Source: Hippopus hippopus
Lineage: Eukaryota > Mollusca > Bivalvia > Cardiida > Cardiidae
Assembly (NCBI GenBank): GCA_946811185.2
Contig: OX328109.1
Coordinates: 868,001 to 932,000 of the forward strand
DNA length: 64,000 nt
Direction of reading: 5' to 3'
Part shown: positions 49,090 to 60,500 of the stretch, in pieces
How positions within the stretch are numbered: position 1 is the first letter of the stretch
How the letters are laid out: the number at the start of each line of letters is the position of its first letter
The notes under the pieces: model-generated
The model's database searches: none
What the model was told of the DNA's origin: nothing
What the model saw: only the letters and a program-made list of their open reading frames with translations
Program-made: the position numbers and the translations under genes

Positions 49090-49815
49090 TTTATGGTTTA
49101 AAAAAATAATCTAGCGTCAGCGTTTTAGTCACATCCGGAAATCAAATGAGATAAAAGGGGGTACCAGTTTCAACTAGAGGTACCAGAAATGGCGCGAGAC
49201 TCTTTTATCTATTTATAGATTTGGAATTCCCCTCCAAATTTTTGCGGCCGAAATCTGCTAGCTAGAGGTTTTTTCTTCTCTTTGAATAATATGACAACAG
49301 TCCTATTTCATTTATACCTTTCTTAATTTAAGAGGTTGTAGACTTATAGCGATTTCAGAGCATGGTTCACTGTGGTAAAATCATCATAATTACAAACTTG
49401 TTTCAACTTGAAGTGATGTCTATAAATAGGCCATTCATGTGACGTATTCTATCTAAAAATAGCTAACTGCGGTATTTACCATGAAAACGACATTTTATGT
49501 TCATTTTGTCTGCAACTGCTAAGACCAGTGAACGCGGACTGACACTGAAAAGTGAACGAGAGAAGAAAAAGAATATTCCATAGTAGAGTAGTGATCGGCC
49601 AGAGAACTGTTCATATGTTGTGAGTACTAAGATCTATATTACATTTCTGATTGAGTGTTAGTCCACATTTCTATTCTGTGGAACACTGACTGAAAGTGAA
49701 ATTTTTGTTTTAAAGAGGACCTAGGTTACTTCAATGACAAATTCATATATAAAGTTCGATTATGAAATGACATAAGTTTGAACTACAAACTGTCAAAATG
49801 AGAAGTTGCAATACT
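49090..49815. other. Intergenic DNA, nothing recognised
   Basis: Lower repeat content than its surroundings. Begins with GCGTTTTAGTCACATCCGGA, which recalls the end of the 21.9-kb arm. No open frame of gene quality. Confidence 0.35.
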
Positions 49816-49819
49816 GTGC

Positions 49820-50022
49820 TCTTAACCACACGAAAATTTTCTGAACTTGTCCAGATCCATTCAACATTTGCAGACAACAAATATAAATGTGCCATTATGT
49901 GACTTAAATAGTGAAAATTGTCTTTGAGAGGATAGAAAACATTTTCGACTTTTCCACAATGTTTTCAAAAGCCTTCTCCTCCAGGCCAGGTCATTAAAAC
50001 TTAGGACTGTGTAGTAAAGGGC
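49820..50022 (-). repeat. H1 MITE, core shortened
   Basis: Ends TAGTAAAGGGCG (TTAA lost). Confidence 0.75.
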
Positions 50023-50065
50023 GAAAATCTAAAGGCCAAAGGGAAAGCATTTCTCATTTGGTATT

Positions 50066-50281
50066 TAGCTCTGTAAAACGTGACAAAACTTCAGAGTTTT
50101 CAAATCCGCAACATTTGCAGACAACAAATCTAATATGGCTATAATGCTGGAAATTTTCTTTGCAAGGATAGAAAGTGTTGTGGGAAAAGGAGGAAATGCT
50201 GACACGCATTTTTTTCCTTTTCCCACAATGTCTATTATAGTCATGGTTGTGAAAACTTGGGTTTGTTTGATTAAGGTTTAA
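50066..50281 (-). repeat. H1 MITE
   Basis: Core GGAGGAAATGCTGACACG; abuts the next copy. Confidence 0.82.
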
Positions 50282-50509
50282 CCCATTACCAAACGAGAAA
50301 ATTTTGGACCTTTCTAAATCCAAAGCATTTGCAGACTACAAATCAAATGTCACTCAAATTGTGAAAATTGTCTTTGAAAGGGTAGGAAATATTTTGGGAA
50401 AAAGAGAAATGCTGGTTACCAGCATTTTCTCCCTTTCCCACAATGTTTTCAAGAAATGTCTTTCTTAGTTATGGTTGTGGAAACTTGGAATTGTTTCAGA
50501 AAGGGTTAG
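50278..50509 (-). repeat. H1 MITE, complete
   Basis: TTAACCCATTACCAAACGAG to CAGAAAGGGTTA; tandem, same orientation as the preceding copy. Confidence 0.85.
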
Positions 50510-50680
50510 AGCCAAACATCCAAAGTTCAAGGTCTTTTCTATGATCAGAAAATGCCAAAAATCATTACACATTATAGATCTAGATCCAGGTTCATATTAG
50601 ACTCTAAGTCTTCTACTCTGATCTTGACCTGCACTGATTTTAATCTGCACTTGATCAGCACTGCTGGTGAAGCCAGTGCC

Positions 50681-50908
50681 AACCCATTGCCTCACAATCC
50701 TGACTTTTAATGACCCTGAGGAAGAAGGCTTTTGAAAACATTATGAGAAAAGGAGAAAATGCTGGTAACCAGCATTTTCTCCTTTTCCCAAAATGTTTTC
50801 TACCCTTCTATGAACAAATTTCAATGCTTGAGTTGGGTTTATTTTGTCATTTGCTAATGCTTTGAATTTGGACAAATCTAAAATTTTGTCATCTGGTAAA
50901 GAGTTAAA
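50681..50908 (+). repeat. H1 MITE, complete
   Basis: Core palindrome nearly perfect; right end ATCTGGTAAAGAGTTAA. Confidence 0.88.
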
Positions 50909-51072
50909 CAGATAAAAAAGAATAGATCTAGTCTAAAAATAATAAAACATGAGATTTTTTTGTAGGTAGGAAAATTCATTAAGATTGACTCTTAAAGGCT
51001 TCTTACTGATAGAATATCTCAAAACTTGTAGGTTTCAGATCAGACTGCTCATTCTGATCTGCAATTGTTTAT

Positions 51073-51236
51073 ATTAAAAAGGGTAGAAAAAATTTTTTAT
51101 TAAAGGAGAAAATGCAAGTTACTAGCATTTTCTCCTTTTCCCCACTAGGTTTTCAGAAGGCTTTTTTCTCAGGGTTGTTAAAACTTGTGATTGTGTGGTA
51201 AAGGGTTAAACTCGAGACTATTTGGTGAAGGGTTAA
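51073..51236 (-). repeat. H1 MITE, right half plus extra end
   Basis: Ends at TTAA 51205-51208, followed by a lone 28-bp H1 end closing at TTAA 51233-51236. Confidence 0.75.
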
Positions 51237-51399
51237 ATCTATTTCAGGATTAGATACCCGGATACATTCTCTCCCTTCATCTCAATTTTGTCCTGAAAAA
51301 ACTGCAAATAACTCAGTCTGAACTACAATGTATTCTAATGTCACACAGGTGTTTGTTTTGTGACAAGTTTTGCCATACATTTAATGTTACATGTCATAT

Positions 51400-51751
51400 A
51401 TATTACCCATTAACTACACAGTTCCAAGTTTTAATGAACCTGAAAAAGAAAGCTTTTGAAAACATTGTGAGAAAGGAGAAAATGCTGGTAACCAGCATTT
51501 TCTCCTTTTCCTACAATGTTTCCTACCCTTCAAACTCCAAATTTCAATTTTTTAGCCATGTTAATTTTGTCTCGCTATTGAGCCGGTTACTGTGCTTTTT
51601 TTTCATATTTGGACATTTACTGTGCACTGCACTAGAGGCGACCAGTCAATAAGTAACATCACCTTTGGGGACAGTTATCTGTACCAATTTTGTCATCTGA
51701 ACATACATTCAGTTTGGACAAGTCTAAAATTTTGTTGTTTTGTAAAGAGTT
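51400..51751 (+). repeat. H1 MITE interrupted by a 114-bp insert
   Basis: Left and core to TTAATTTTGTC; resumes AATTTTGTCATCTGAACA. See 51572-51685. Confidence 0.82.
51572..51685. mobile_element. 114-bp insertion with 9-bp flanking repeats
   Basis: Flanked by AATTTTGTC at 51563-51571 and 51686-51694. No terminal inverted repeat or A-rich tail seen; could be a retroelement scrap or an end-joining insertion. Confidence 0.65.
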
Positions 51752-51965
51752 ACACAATAGATGTTGAACTTTATCACAAAACGAGATGTTTGTCACAAAG
51801 CGAAAACCTATTTCAGGTCATCATGCTTTATTCCCATTGGGTGCTAACTGTTATCAGAGGAAAAAAATTCTTGCCTGATGGGGTCTCAAACCTTTGACCT
51901 CGCTCACTGCATGAGTGCTGTTGCTGTACCTGTTGAGCTATCAGGTCATATTTAGAAGTGCTTCT

Positions 51966-52422
51966 TGTTTAACTTTTTACTTAACAATAAAATGTTTACA
52001 TGGTCAAATATGAAAGCATTTGCAGACAAAAAAGTAAATGTTACACAAAGCAGAATTTGTCTTGAGACGAAAGAAAACATTATTTCCCACAGCGTTTTCA
52101 AAGGCCTTTTTCTTTTGGATTAAGCCCATCTGGGTAGCTCAGTGGTAAGCTTATCTGACTCATGACCCAGTGGTTGCAAGTTCTATACCAGGTAAAGTGG
52201 TTGAGGCAAACTTTCTTTCCAGTGATTTTTCGCCTCTCATCTCTGGTGCTCGTGAGTGGCTTGGAAAGAAAGTTGTGTCAGAAATGGTGTGAGAAAGCAA
52301 GGAAACACATGCCTAGGTGCGCTTGCTGCTGTGATATGACTTAAGGTGTTAAAACAGCATTAACTTATATACAAGCAAATCTTTTGGTTGGTTAAAAGTC
52401 GAGATTGTATTGGAAAGGGTTA
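51966..52422 (-). repeat. H1 MITE interrupted by a SINE
   Basis: Right arm and shrunken core to CCTTTTTCTTTTGG; after the SINE it resumes TTGGTTAAAAGTCGAGATTG and ends at TTAA 52419-52422. Confidence 0.8.
52119..52379 (+). mobile_element. SINE (family T), full length
   Basis: tRNA-like head GGGTAGCTCAGTGGTAAGC with B box GGTTGCAAGTTC, body, and tail GATATGACTTAAGGTGTTAA. Exact 8-bp target duplication TCTTTTGG (52111-52118, 52380-52387). Confidence 0.85.
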
Positions 52423-52545
52423 AAGCTGAGATCACATCACCACAGAAAATTATTTCGCTTTGAAGGGTTAGAACTGAAAGTGAAAGTGAAATACATATAA
52501 TAGGATCCTTGGGTAGAAAAATGATGAAATATGTTGTCAAGTTGT

Positions 52546-52769
52546 TTAACCTTTTACCACACAAACCACATTTTAATGACCCTGTAAAAGAAGGCTTTGG
52601 AAAACATTGTGGGAAAAGGAGAAAATGCTGCTAACCAGCATTTTCTCCTTTTCCCATAATGTTTGCTATCCCTTCAATGACAGATCCCTTTATTAGAGCA
52701 CACTGAATTTGTCATCTGCAAATGCTTTCAATTTGAACAAGTCTAAAACGTAGTTTGGTAAAGAGATAA
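52546..52769 (+). repeat. H1 MITE, complete
   Basis: TTAACCTTTTACCACACA to TTTGGTAAAGAGATAA. Confidence 0.87.
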
Positions 52770-52903
52770 TGCATTGTCAATCAAGTGGCTTTTCCTCACA
52801 GATTTACAGGTGGTGTGGCTTTTCCTCTCAGATTTACATGTGGTATTCTTATGCATTGTCAATCAAGTGGCTTTTCCTCTCAGATTTACATGTGGTATTC
52901 TTA
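52770..52903. repeat. Local tandem duplication, about 81-bp
   Basis: GCATTGTCAATCAAGTGGCT and CAGATTTACATGTGGTATTC recur; fills the gap between two H1 copies. Confidence 0.85.
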
Positions 52904-53132
52904 TTAACTCTACACCAAACGACAAAATTTTGGCCTTGCCCAAACTTAAAGCCTATGCAGATGACAAATTTAAGATGGCTGAAATGGTGAAATTTGCTTT
53001 TGAAAGAACAGAAAACATTGTGAGATAAGGAAAAAATGCTGGATACCAGCATTTTTCTCCTTTTCCTAAAATGTTTCCAAAGCATCTTCCCAAGGAGTGG
53101 TTTAAAGTCGGAATTGTGTGGTAAAGAGTTAA
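52904..53132 (-). repeat. H1 MITE, complete
   Basis: TTAA at both ends; core extended by one T on one side. Confidence 0.88.
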
Positions 53133-53144
53133 TTTTTAAATTCA

Positions 53145-53345
53145 TGGCCAAACAATAAAATCCTAGACTGGTCCAAATTGATAGCATTTGAAGACAACAC
53201 ATCAAATATGGCTCAAAAGATAAGATTTGCCCTTGTAAGGGAAGAAAACATTGTGGAAAAAGAAGAAAATGTTAGTTACCAGCATTTCCTCTTTTTCCTG
53301 TGCTGTTTTCGTAAGTCTTCCTCACTTGGGTCATTAAAACTTGTT
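53145..53345 (-). repeat. H1 MITE, ends worn
   Basis: Core GAAGAAAATGTTAGTTACC. Confidence 0.75.
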
Positions 53346-53390
53346 TATGTTTGAGAAAGAATGAATGTATTAAAAGGTAGACAGATTTGT

Positions 53391-53688
53391 TTGTTTGTTT
53401 GCATGGTGTTTAATGCCCTTTCCAACACTATTTCAGTTATATTGCTGCAGCCAGTGCACCGATCTAATGTTTTCTTGGAATTTCTTTTACCAATAATTTG
53501 TAGAGTTGTATTCTTCTCAAGCCACGAACATTACTATAGTAGAAACAATGATAAGAGGTGAGAGAAATATGAATCCTCTTGTAATGACTAAATTATCAAT
53601 CCTTGGAATGGAAATGGCCAAGCTGGGGATTCGAACTAGCCACCCCTTAGTTTCAAGTCTTGTATGTTTAGAACTGAGCTACAATATT
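53391..53688 (-). mobile_element. SINE (family S)
   Basis: Tail TTTGTTTGCATGGTGTTTAA, head region GGGGATTCGAACTAGCCACC at the right (B box on the minus strand). Confidence 0.78.
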
Positions 53689-54171
53689 TCCAGATTGTTT
53701 GGTAAAGGGATAAAAATTTCTAATTTTAGTGTATGTCTGCTGCACTTTTCACATTTAGATGCCTAAGTTTTAAAAAAAGCTCCAATTACCGGTATCGGTA
53801 CTTGTGTTTCGTTTTCTGCGCATGTCATATTCTTCGAAGATTAGTGTTTGTGGAATGCTATCTAGCGGAAGATAACACTTGTGTTTTCTGTTTGAAATTT
53901 TCACGTGGAGAGGCCCAAGTTACACAATAGCTATTTACGCAATAGCTATTTATTGTCTGGTTAATTAAAGAAAAGAAACGATTGTAATCATTTATTGGTT
54001 AGAAAAATTATCCTTTTGAAGATAATTGTCCTTTTGAAGACAATCATTGATCGAGACACTGACAGAGGCATGTAATTCCTTTACTGCTGTTTGTCAAATA
54101 GTTCTCTTTAACAGCTAACTGCTTTCTTCTTTGGTTACACTGCATTCATGTGTTTGTTTGTATGGTATTTT

Positions 54172-54367
54172 TCCTGTACCAGTCAACAAAATTTTAGGCT
54201 AGTCCAAATTTAAAGCATCTGTGGATGACAAGAGTGATTTGGCTTTGAAAGGGTAGAAAACACTGTGGAAAAAGGAGATACCAGCATTTTCTCTTTTTCC
54301 CGCAATGTTTTCAAAAGCCTTCCTGTTCAAGCTCGTTAAAACATGGGATTTTGTGACAGAGGGTTAA
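54172..54367 (-). repeat. H1 MITE with short loop
   Basis: Core reduced to GGAGATACCAGCATTTTC; ends GTGACAGAGGGTTAA. Confidence 0.78.
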
Positions 54368-54656
54368 CACCATTTTCAACATTATTTCTGTTATGTTGCG
54401 GCAGCCACTGCACCTATCCATGCTTTCGTGGACTTTCTTTTACCAGTTCTTTGCATAGTATTCTTTTCAAGCCACTGGCTGCTTTCCCTCATAACCATGA
54501 TGGAAACAATGTTTAGCTGTGAGAGAGGAATGAATCCTTTCTCAATCACTATCAACAAATCTCATAAAGAAAATTTCTGCTGAGATGGAGATTCGAACCA
54601 GCCACCCCCTGGTCTTAAGTCCTGCATGCCTCCAACTGTGCTACCAAGCTTGGCAG
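54368..54656 (-). mobile_element. SINE (family S)
   Basis: Directly follows the H1 TTAA; head shows GATTCGAACCAGCCACCCCC at the right. Confidence 0.8.
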
Positions 54657-54711
54657 CTAACCATTGTACTTTTATCAAGTTTGTTACCTTTACTTATGTT
54701 TAGTATCTATG

Positions 54712-54988
54712 AGCCATGCTCTGGCAAAAGGGAGCTTAATGCATCTCCATTATAGTATATAACTTATAAACAACACTAGCCCAAGTCATCACATAATTAT
54801 AGATCCATGGGAGCCACTTTATTCAATAACCAACTTAATCATGAGGTAGATTGGTCCATTGATAAACAGAAAATTGACCAATAGCAAAAAGTTTCGACCA
54901 AGGTCAACCTGCGCGGACTGCGCAGGCTGACCTGGGTCGATACTTTTCGCAGATGCTTTAAGCCCCCTTTTCACAGAGCACGGCTCAT
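54712..54988 (+). repeat. H3 MITE, complete
   Basis: 277 bp, GAGCCATGCTCTGGCAAAAG to CTTTTCACAGAGCACGGCTC; inner palindrome CAACCTGCGCGGACTGCGCA. Confidence 0.87.
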
Positions 54989-55013
54989 ATATTTATATTG
55001 TAAGAGGTGTGAG

Positions 55014-55238
55014 TTTAACCCTGTACCGCAAAATCCTGAGGTTTAACCGCCCTGAGAAAGAAGGCCTCTGAAAATATGGGAAAAAGAAAAAAATTGCTGG
55101 TAACCAGCATTTCTTTTTTTTCTAACAATGTTTTCTGCCTTTTTAGAGACAATTCTCTTTATGTTACATTTTTTTGCCAGCAAGTGCTTTCAATTAGGGA
55201 AGGTAAAAAAATTATTGTCCTCTGGTAAAGGGGTTGAA
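55014..55238 (+). repeat. H1 MITE, complete
   Basis: Core imperfect (GAAAAAAATTGCTGGTAACC); right end GGTAAAGGGGTTGAA. Confidence 0.8.
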
Positions 55239-55283
55239 ATGTCAAATTCCATTCAACAACTAACAAATGTCTAAATACCATGT

Positions 55284-55565
55284 GGGGTCTTGGTTGCTCA
55301 GTGGTAAAGCGTAGGACTCTTGACCTGGAAGTCCCAGGTTTGAGCTTCACTGGAGACACTGGGTTTTTCGAGAGAGCGTTCTTGGGTAAGACACTTCCTA
55401 GCCTCGTCCGATTAAACCGAGGACATACATGAATACAATGAAACTATGAGTAATAGAATGGTTCTTTTTTTTTCCTCAAAGCAAACATGAATATATCAGA
55501 TGTTTCCATGATATAACTGATATATTATTGGAAGCGGCATAAAACACCATTAAACAACCTAAAAA
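55284..55565 (+). mobile_element. SINE (family T)
   Basis: Head with TGGTTGCTCAGTGGTAAAGC and CCCAGGTTTGAGCTTC; tail CGGCATAAAACACCATTAAA. Confidence 0.8.
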
Positions 55566-55633
55566 CCATGAATAAGGGAATTGATAATCATTAATGATTC
55601 TGATTGATTGTGAAGCAGAGTAAATATAGCTTG

Positions 55634-55865
55634 TTAACCCTTTACCACACAATCCTGAGATTTTACCACTCTGAGGAAGAAGCCTTTTGAAAACATTGTA
55701 GGAAAAGGAGAAAATGCTGATAACCAGCATTTTCTACTTTCCCCACAATGTTTTCTACCCTATTTTAGACAAATTCCATCATTTGAGCCTTAATTAAATT
55801 GTCATCTGTAAATGCTTTCAATTTAGACAAGTCTAAAAATTTTCATCGTCTGGGTAAAGAGTTAA
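55634..55865 (+). repeat. H1 MITE, complete
   Basis: TTAACCCTTTACCACACA to GGGTAAAGAGTTAA; followed by two right-arm remnants (55932-56068 and 56066-56158). Confidence 0.88.
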
Positions 55866-56279
55866 GGGAACCAGTACTCTATCATATGAGCCACATTTGT
55901 TTAATCAAATTTTCACATTTCATTTGTAACCAACTTTTTCTCCTTTTCCCACAATGTTTTCTACCCATTCAAAGACAAATTTTGTCATTTGAACAATATA
56001 ATTTGTCTTCTGCAAATGCTTTCAATTTGGACAAGTCTACAATTTTTATAGTCTAGGTGAAGAATTACCCCATCATTTGAGTCACATTTTGTTGTCTGCA
56101 AAATTTGTAAATCCCTTCAATTTGGACAAGTCTAAATTTTGTTGTTGGTAAACAGTAAAGGATTCTGATTGATTGTGAAGCATTGATTGATTGTGAAGCA
56201 GAGTAAATAGCTTGTCAAATTGCTTATAAACTTACAGGACAAAGGCTATTGATCTATTTCAGGAGCCTGACCCTTTCTG

Positions 56280-56555
56280 CTTAAAGATACATCCTTACTG
56301 CCTGAGAGAAAAAATGGTGTTAAAACTTGAGAGTGTGTAGAATGGTTCAGAATTTAGTCACCTTTGTAACATAGATAAATACATGTAATTGATATATGTG
56401 GTGTAAGAAATAAACAACTCAAGGAATCTGGTTTGAGTCAAAACTGGAAACGACAATACTGATTTCTTTGAAGTCCTCAAGAAAATGACGTGCATTTTCT
56501 ATCCTTCATAATCTGTCAGGGGCAACATTTGGCATGAAGAAACAAGAATGATTAT
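56280..56555. repeat. Unclassified interspersed repeat, copy 2
   Basis: Counterpart of 32985-33270, moderately diverged. Confidence 0.65.
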
Positions 56556-56568
56556 ACTTTCATGAAAG

Positions 56569-56733
56569 TAAAAAAACTTTAGACTGGTCTGAATTGAATC
56601 ATTTGCAGCAACATAAGGAATGTGTCAGAAATAATGGGATTTGTCTGTGAAAGTTCAGAAAACATTGTGAGAAAAGGAGAAAATGCTGCCTACCAGGGTT
56701 GTTAAAACATGGGATTGTGTGGTGAAGGGTTAA
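56569..56733 (-). repeat. H1 MITE, half-core deletion
   Basis: Core left side to GCTGCCTACCAG, then directly GGTTGTTAAAACATGGGATT and TTAA. Confidence 0.78.
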
Positions 56734-56840
56734 GCCTTTACCAAATAATTCCATAATTTAAGGACCCTGATAGAGATGGCTTTCTAAAACATTATGGGAA
56801 ATGGTGAAAATGCTGATAACCACTTTTTTCCCTATAATGT
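56730..56840 (+). repeat. H1 MITE, left half
   Basis: Shares TTAA with the previous copy; core broken. Confidence 0.72.
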
Positions 56841-57103
56841 TACAACAAAATTTTTATCCATATTGAAAGCATTTTTAGACAAATTAAATTAGATCAAATT
56901 CAGAAGATGGAATTTGACTTCCACAGGGTAGAAATCATTTTGGGAAAAGGAAAAAATGCTGGTGACCAGCATTTTCTCCTTTTCCCACAATGTTTCTACC
57001 CAGTCATAGACAGAAATCAGCATTTTAGCTACCTTAAATTTGTCGTCTGCAAATGTTTTCAATTTGGCCCATTTACAATGTTGTCATTTGGTTAAGAGAT
57101 AAG
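56840..57103. repeat. H1 right-right homodimer upstream of SLC22
   Basis: Both arms right-type (ATTGAAAGCATTTTTAGAC and GTCTGCAAATGTTTTCAAT); core hairpin good. Ends 55 bp before the SLC22 start codon. Confidence 0.78.
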
Positions 57104-57158
57104 TCATAGCTGTTATTTTTTTCAGAGACACCTTGAAGAGTAAGTAAAAAACATTACC

Positions 57159-57536
57159 ATGAAGATCAAACTAGACGAACTACTTTCTCAACTCGGAGAT
57201 CCTGGAAGATATCAGGTTTTCATATTCATCCTCCTGTGCCTGAACTACTTTCCGCTGGTATTTAACCATGTCATCATGGCATTTTTAGGCGCTAGACCAA
57301 AACACCAATGCCATTCGATGTCATTCTTCAATGCCTTGACAGTTTCAAACAGTGTTGAAGATTTTGCAGAAATACATGATTATTACCATGGAAACGGGAC
57401 CTTGGGAGAATTCGGAAGCTGTCAGTCAACTTACACAGTGCCAGGCATGAGGAATGTTACAGTGACTTGTCCAGAGAGTGAGGGCAGTGTTGTTATATAC
57501 AAGAAAGCTGAACGAGAGTCTACCATCGTCACCGAG
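57159..57536 (+). CDS. SLC22 exon 1 (residues 1-126)
   Basis: ATG in a good context, donor GTAACT after ACCGAG. Encodes the amphipathic N-terminus (DELLSQLGDPGRYQ), helix 1 and the whole extracellular loop. An H1 MITE dimer ends 55 bp upstream. Confidence 0.93.
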
Positions 57537-60500
57537 GTAACTGTATAGATTTACTTCATTCATTACAAATGAGTTACACTTGGCAGAGTGGCGTTTAACC
57601 CTTTACTGACTTTTTTCTTTTTTTTGAAAACATTGTGGATAAAGGAGAAAATGCTGTTAACCAGCATTTTCTCCTTTTCCCATAATGTTTTCTATCTAAT
57701 GAAAGACAAATTTTATGTTTTGAGAAGCATTTAATCTGTCATCTGCAAATGCTTTCAATTTGGACAAGGCTAAAATTTTGTAATCTGGTAAAGAGTTAAT
57801 GCATCTGGATGTTGCATTATAGTAAGCAAGTCATCACATAATTCTGGATCCATAAAATTGATTTTGTCTAACAACCAAGTGAATTATAATGAGGTAGACT
57901 GGTCCTCTGACATGCAGAAAATTGACCAATAGGACTTGTAACTTGGAGGTTCTAAGTTCAAGCTTCACTTGAAGCACTGGATTTTTCATTTAATTGTCCA
58001 GATATGACTGAAATAATGTTGAAAGCAGAGCTGAACATCATTAAATGACTCAAATAATAACAAAATCCCATTGAGAAATATTAGGGGAAAAGGAATGGCT
58101 GCCTTTTACATGCAACAACTCCTGTTTGCAACGTAGAACTTCACAAATATTCAGTGTTTTTCAGATTATTTCCTTTATACTTTTTCAGTGGGACTTAGTA
58201 TGTGACCAGAAGTACTTGTCATCCCTGGCAACCACGATCTATTTCTGTGGAGTGATGGTTGGTGGGGTGCTGTTTGGTCATCTTGCAGACAAATTTGGAC
58301 GGAAGCCAATTATGCTGATATGTATCTATATGCCAGTTATTGTCGGTGTCACAACAGCCTTTTCACCTTGGTATTCAATATTTGTTGGATTGCGATTCAT
58401 CCAAGGCATTTTGATGCAGGTAAGATAGCTTAAATCGAGTTGTAAGGACAGTGAGGAAAAAGCTGTTTGAAAGCATGTGGGAAAAGAAGAAAATGTTGGT
58501 AACCAGCATTTTCTCCTTTTCCAGCTATGTTTTCTTCCCCTTCAAAAAAAAAAAAATCGCATCTCTTCAGCCACATTCAATCTGTCATCTGCAAATGCTT
58601 TCAATTTGAACTAGTCCAAGAATTTGTCGTTTGGACAAAATTAAAGGCAGGTGTAAATTGAAAAGAGTCGCAGACAACAAATTAAATGTGCTTCAAATAA
58701 TGAGATTTGTCTTTGAAAGGATAGAAGTTATTGAAAAGCATGGTGGGGAAGTGAGATAATGCTGGTGGGAAGAAAATGTTGGTTACCTGCATTTCCTCCT
58801 TTTCCCAGAATATTTTTAAAAGCCTTTTTCCAGAGGGTTGTTAAAACACAGAACATTTATTGAAGGATTAAGATGAAATGTTTACTCAGAGATAATGTCA
58901 AAATTGTTATTCCTATAGATGAAGTCGACTTAGTAACCTTTTATCAGCTCGGTTGTTACGAGCATTTTCTCCTTTTCCCACTATATTTTCAAAAGGCCTA
59001 CTTCTCAGGGTTTGGTAAAACTTGGGATTGTGTGGTAACAAGCATTTTCTCCTTTTCCTACAACCTTTTCTACACTATTAAGACGTTTTCTAGACTATCT
59101 GATACAAATCTCATCATTAATTTTGTGCCATATAAATTTTGTTGTCTGCAAGTGCTTACAAATTGGACTGTCTAAAATATTGTTGTTTGGGAAAGAGTTA
59201 AAAGGTTTGCACCCACATCTGATGATTTTGCTATACAGGGCCTACAGATCATGACATATACACTCGCCATGGGACATTGTCGTCTGCAAATGCTTTGATT
59301 TTGGACCATTTCAAAATTTTGTCATTTGGTAAAAAGTTAGAAGGTTTGCACCCACATGTAATGATCTTATTATACAGGGCCTACAGATCACAACATATAC
59401 CCTTGCCATGGAACTGTTTTTGCCCAAGTACAGAAGTTATGCCGGGGCCATACTGGAGTGTTTTTGGGGCCTGACTGTGATGATTTTGCCCCTGTTGGCC
59501 TACTTGGTCCGAGACTGGAGATACCTGCAGTTGGCCGTGGCTCTACCTAGTGTTTTTGCTGTCTTCTATATCTGGTAAGTAGAAATAAGCCGAGTCTGGT
59601 AGCGCAGTTGATAGGGTACATGAATTGAGATCAAGCTCTGTATTTACAAACCATACTTGAGAACATTCTTAGACTTAATTTCAATTTTTTTTTTTAAATT
59701 TGAAAGAAACACAACCTCTGACTGGCTGACTTGCAAGATTACAATTTTTGCTAATAGCAGACTTTAATAAGATATTTAGCAGAAATACATGTGTAAATAA
59801 CCAAAAATTTAGGGTAAAATAAATGCAAACAATTTAAACTCATTTAGTATGTAATAGCTGTTACATGTTAAGGAATACAACTCTGACAAATAGGATTAAT
59901 AACTTGGTACAGATTATCTCCCTTGATATGGAAAAAAAGGCTGAGAGATATAGTAATACATGTATCTTATTCTGTATTAACTCTTTAGCAAACAACAAAA
60001 TTTTAGACTCGTCCAAAGTGAAAGTTTTTGTAGATGACAGTATAAATGTGACTAAAACTTGAAACTCACTTTTAAAAGCTTTTTAGTTTTTGAAGCCTTT
60101 GTCAAGCTATGTAATATTTTTGTAGACAAGTTTGATAAAGTTTTATCTCAAACGCTATGAAATGTCCAATTCTTTTTATTACATAAATAACAATATTTCT
60201 CAAATTTTAGGTCAGAATATGTGAAACCACAAGTTCACGTTTGGAAATTTCCATGAGTATAACCTGATTCACTTCCTAGACAAAGTACAAATGTATTAAA
60301 CGATCTCATGTGATGTTACACAATGCATATCTCAAACGTGTGTGAGATTTGCAATTGGAATATAACACTTAAAACGAGGAAGTTTATGTGATAAAATGAT
60401 GTTATTTATTACAGTGTGATACCAGAATCTATCAGATGGCTCATCATGAAGAGGAAGATAGATCAGGCCGAGTCCCTGGTTACCAAGGTCGCTAACTTCA

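Noticed and set aside
49100..49800. Possible small gene between QPRT and SLC22
   Set aside because: Less repetitive and with a GGCGCGAGAC patch, but no frame with splice signals or a recognisable domain.
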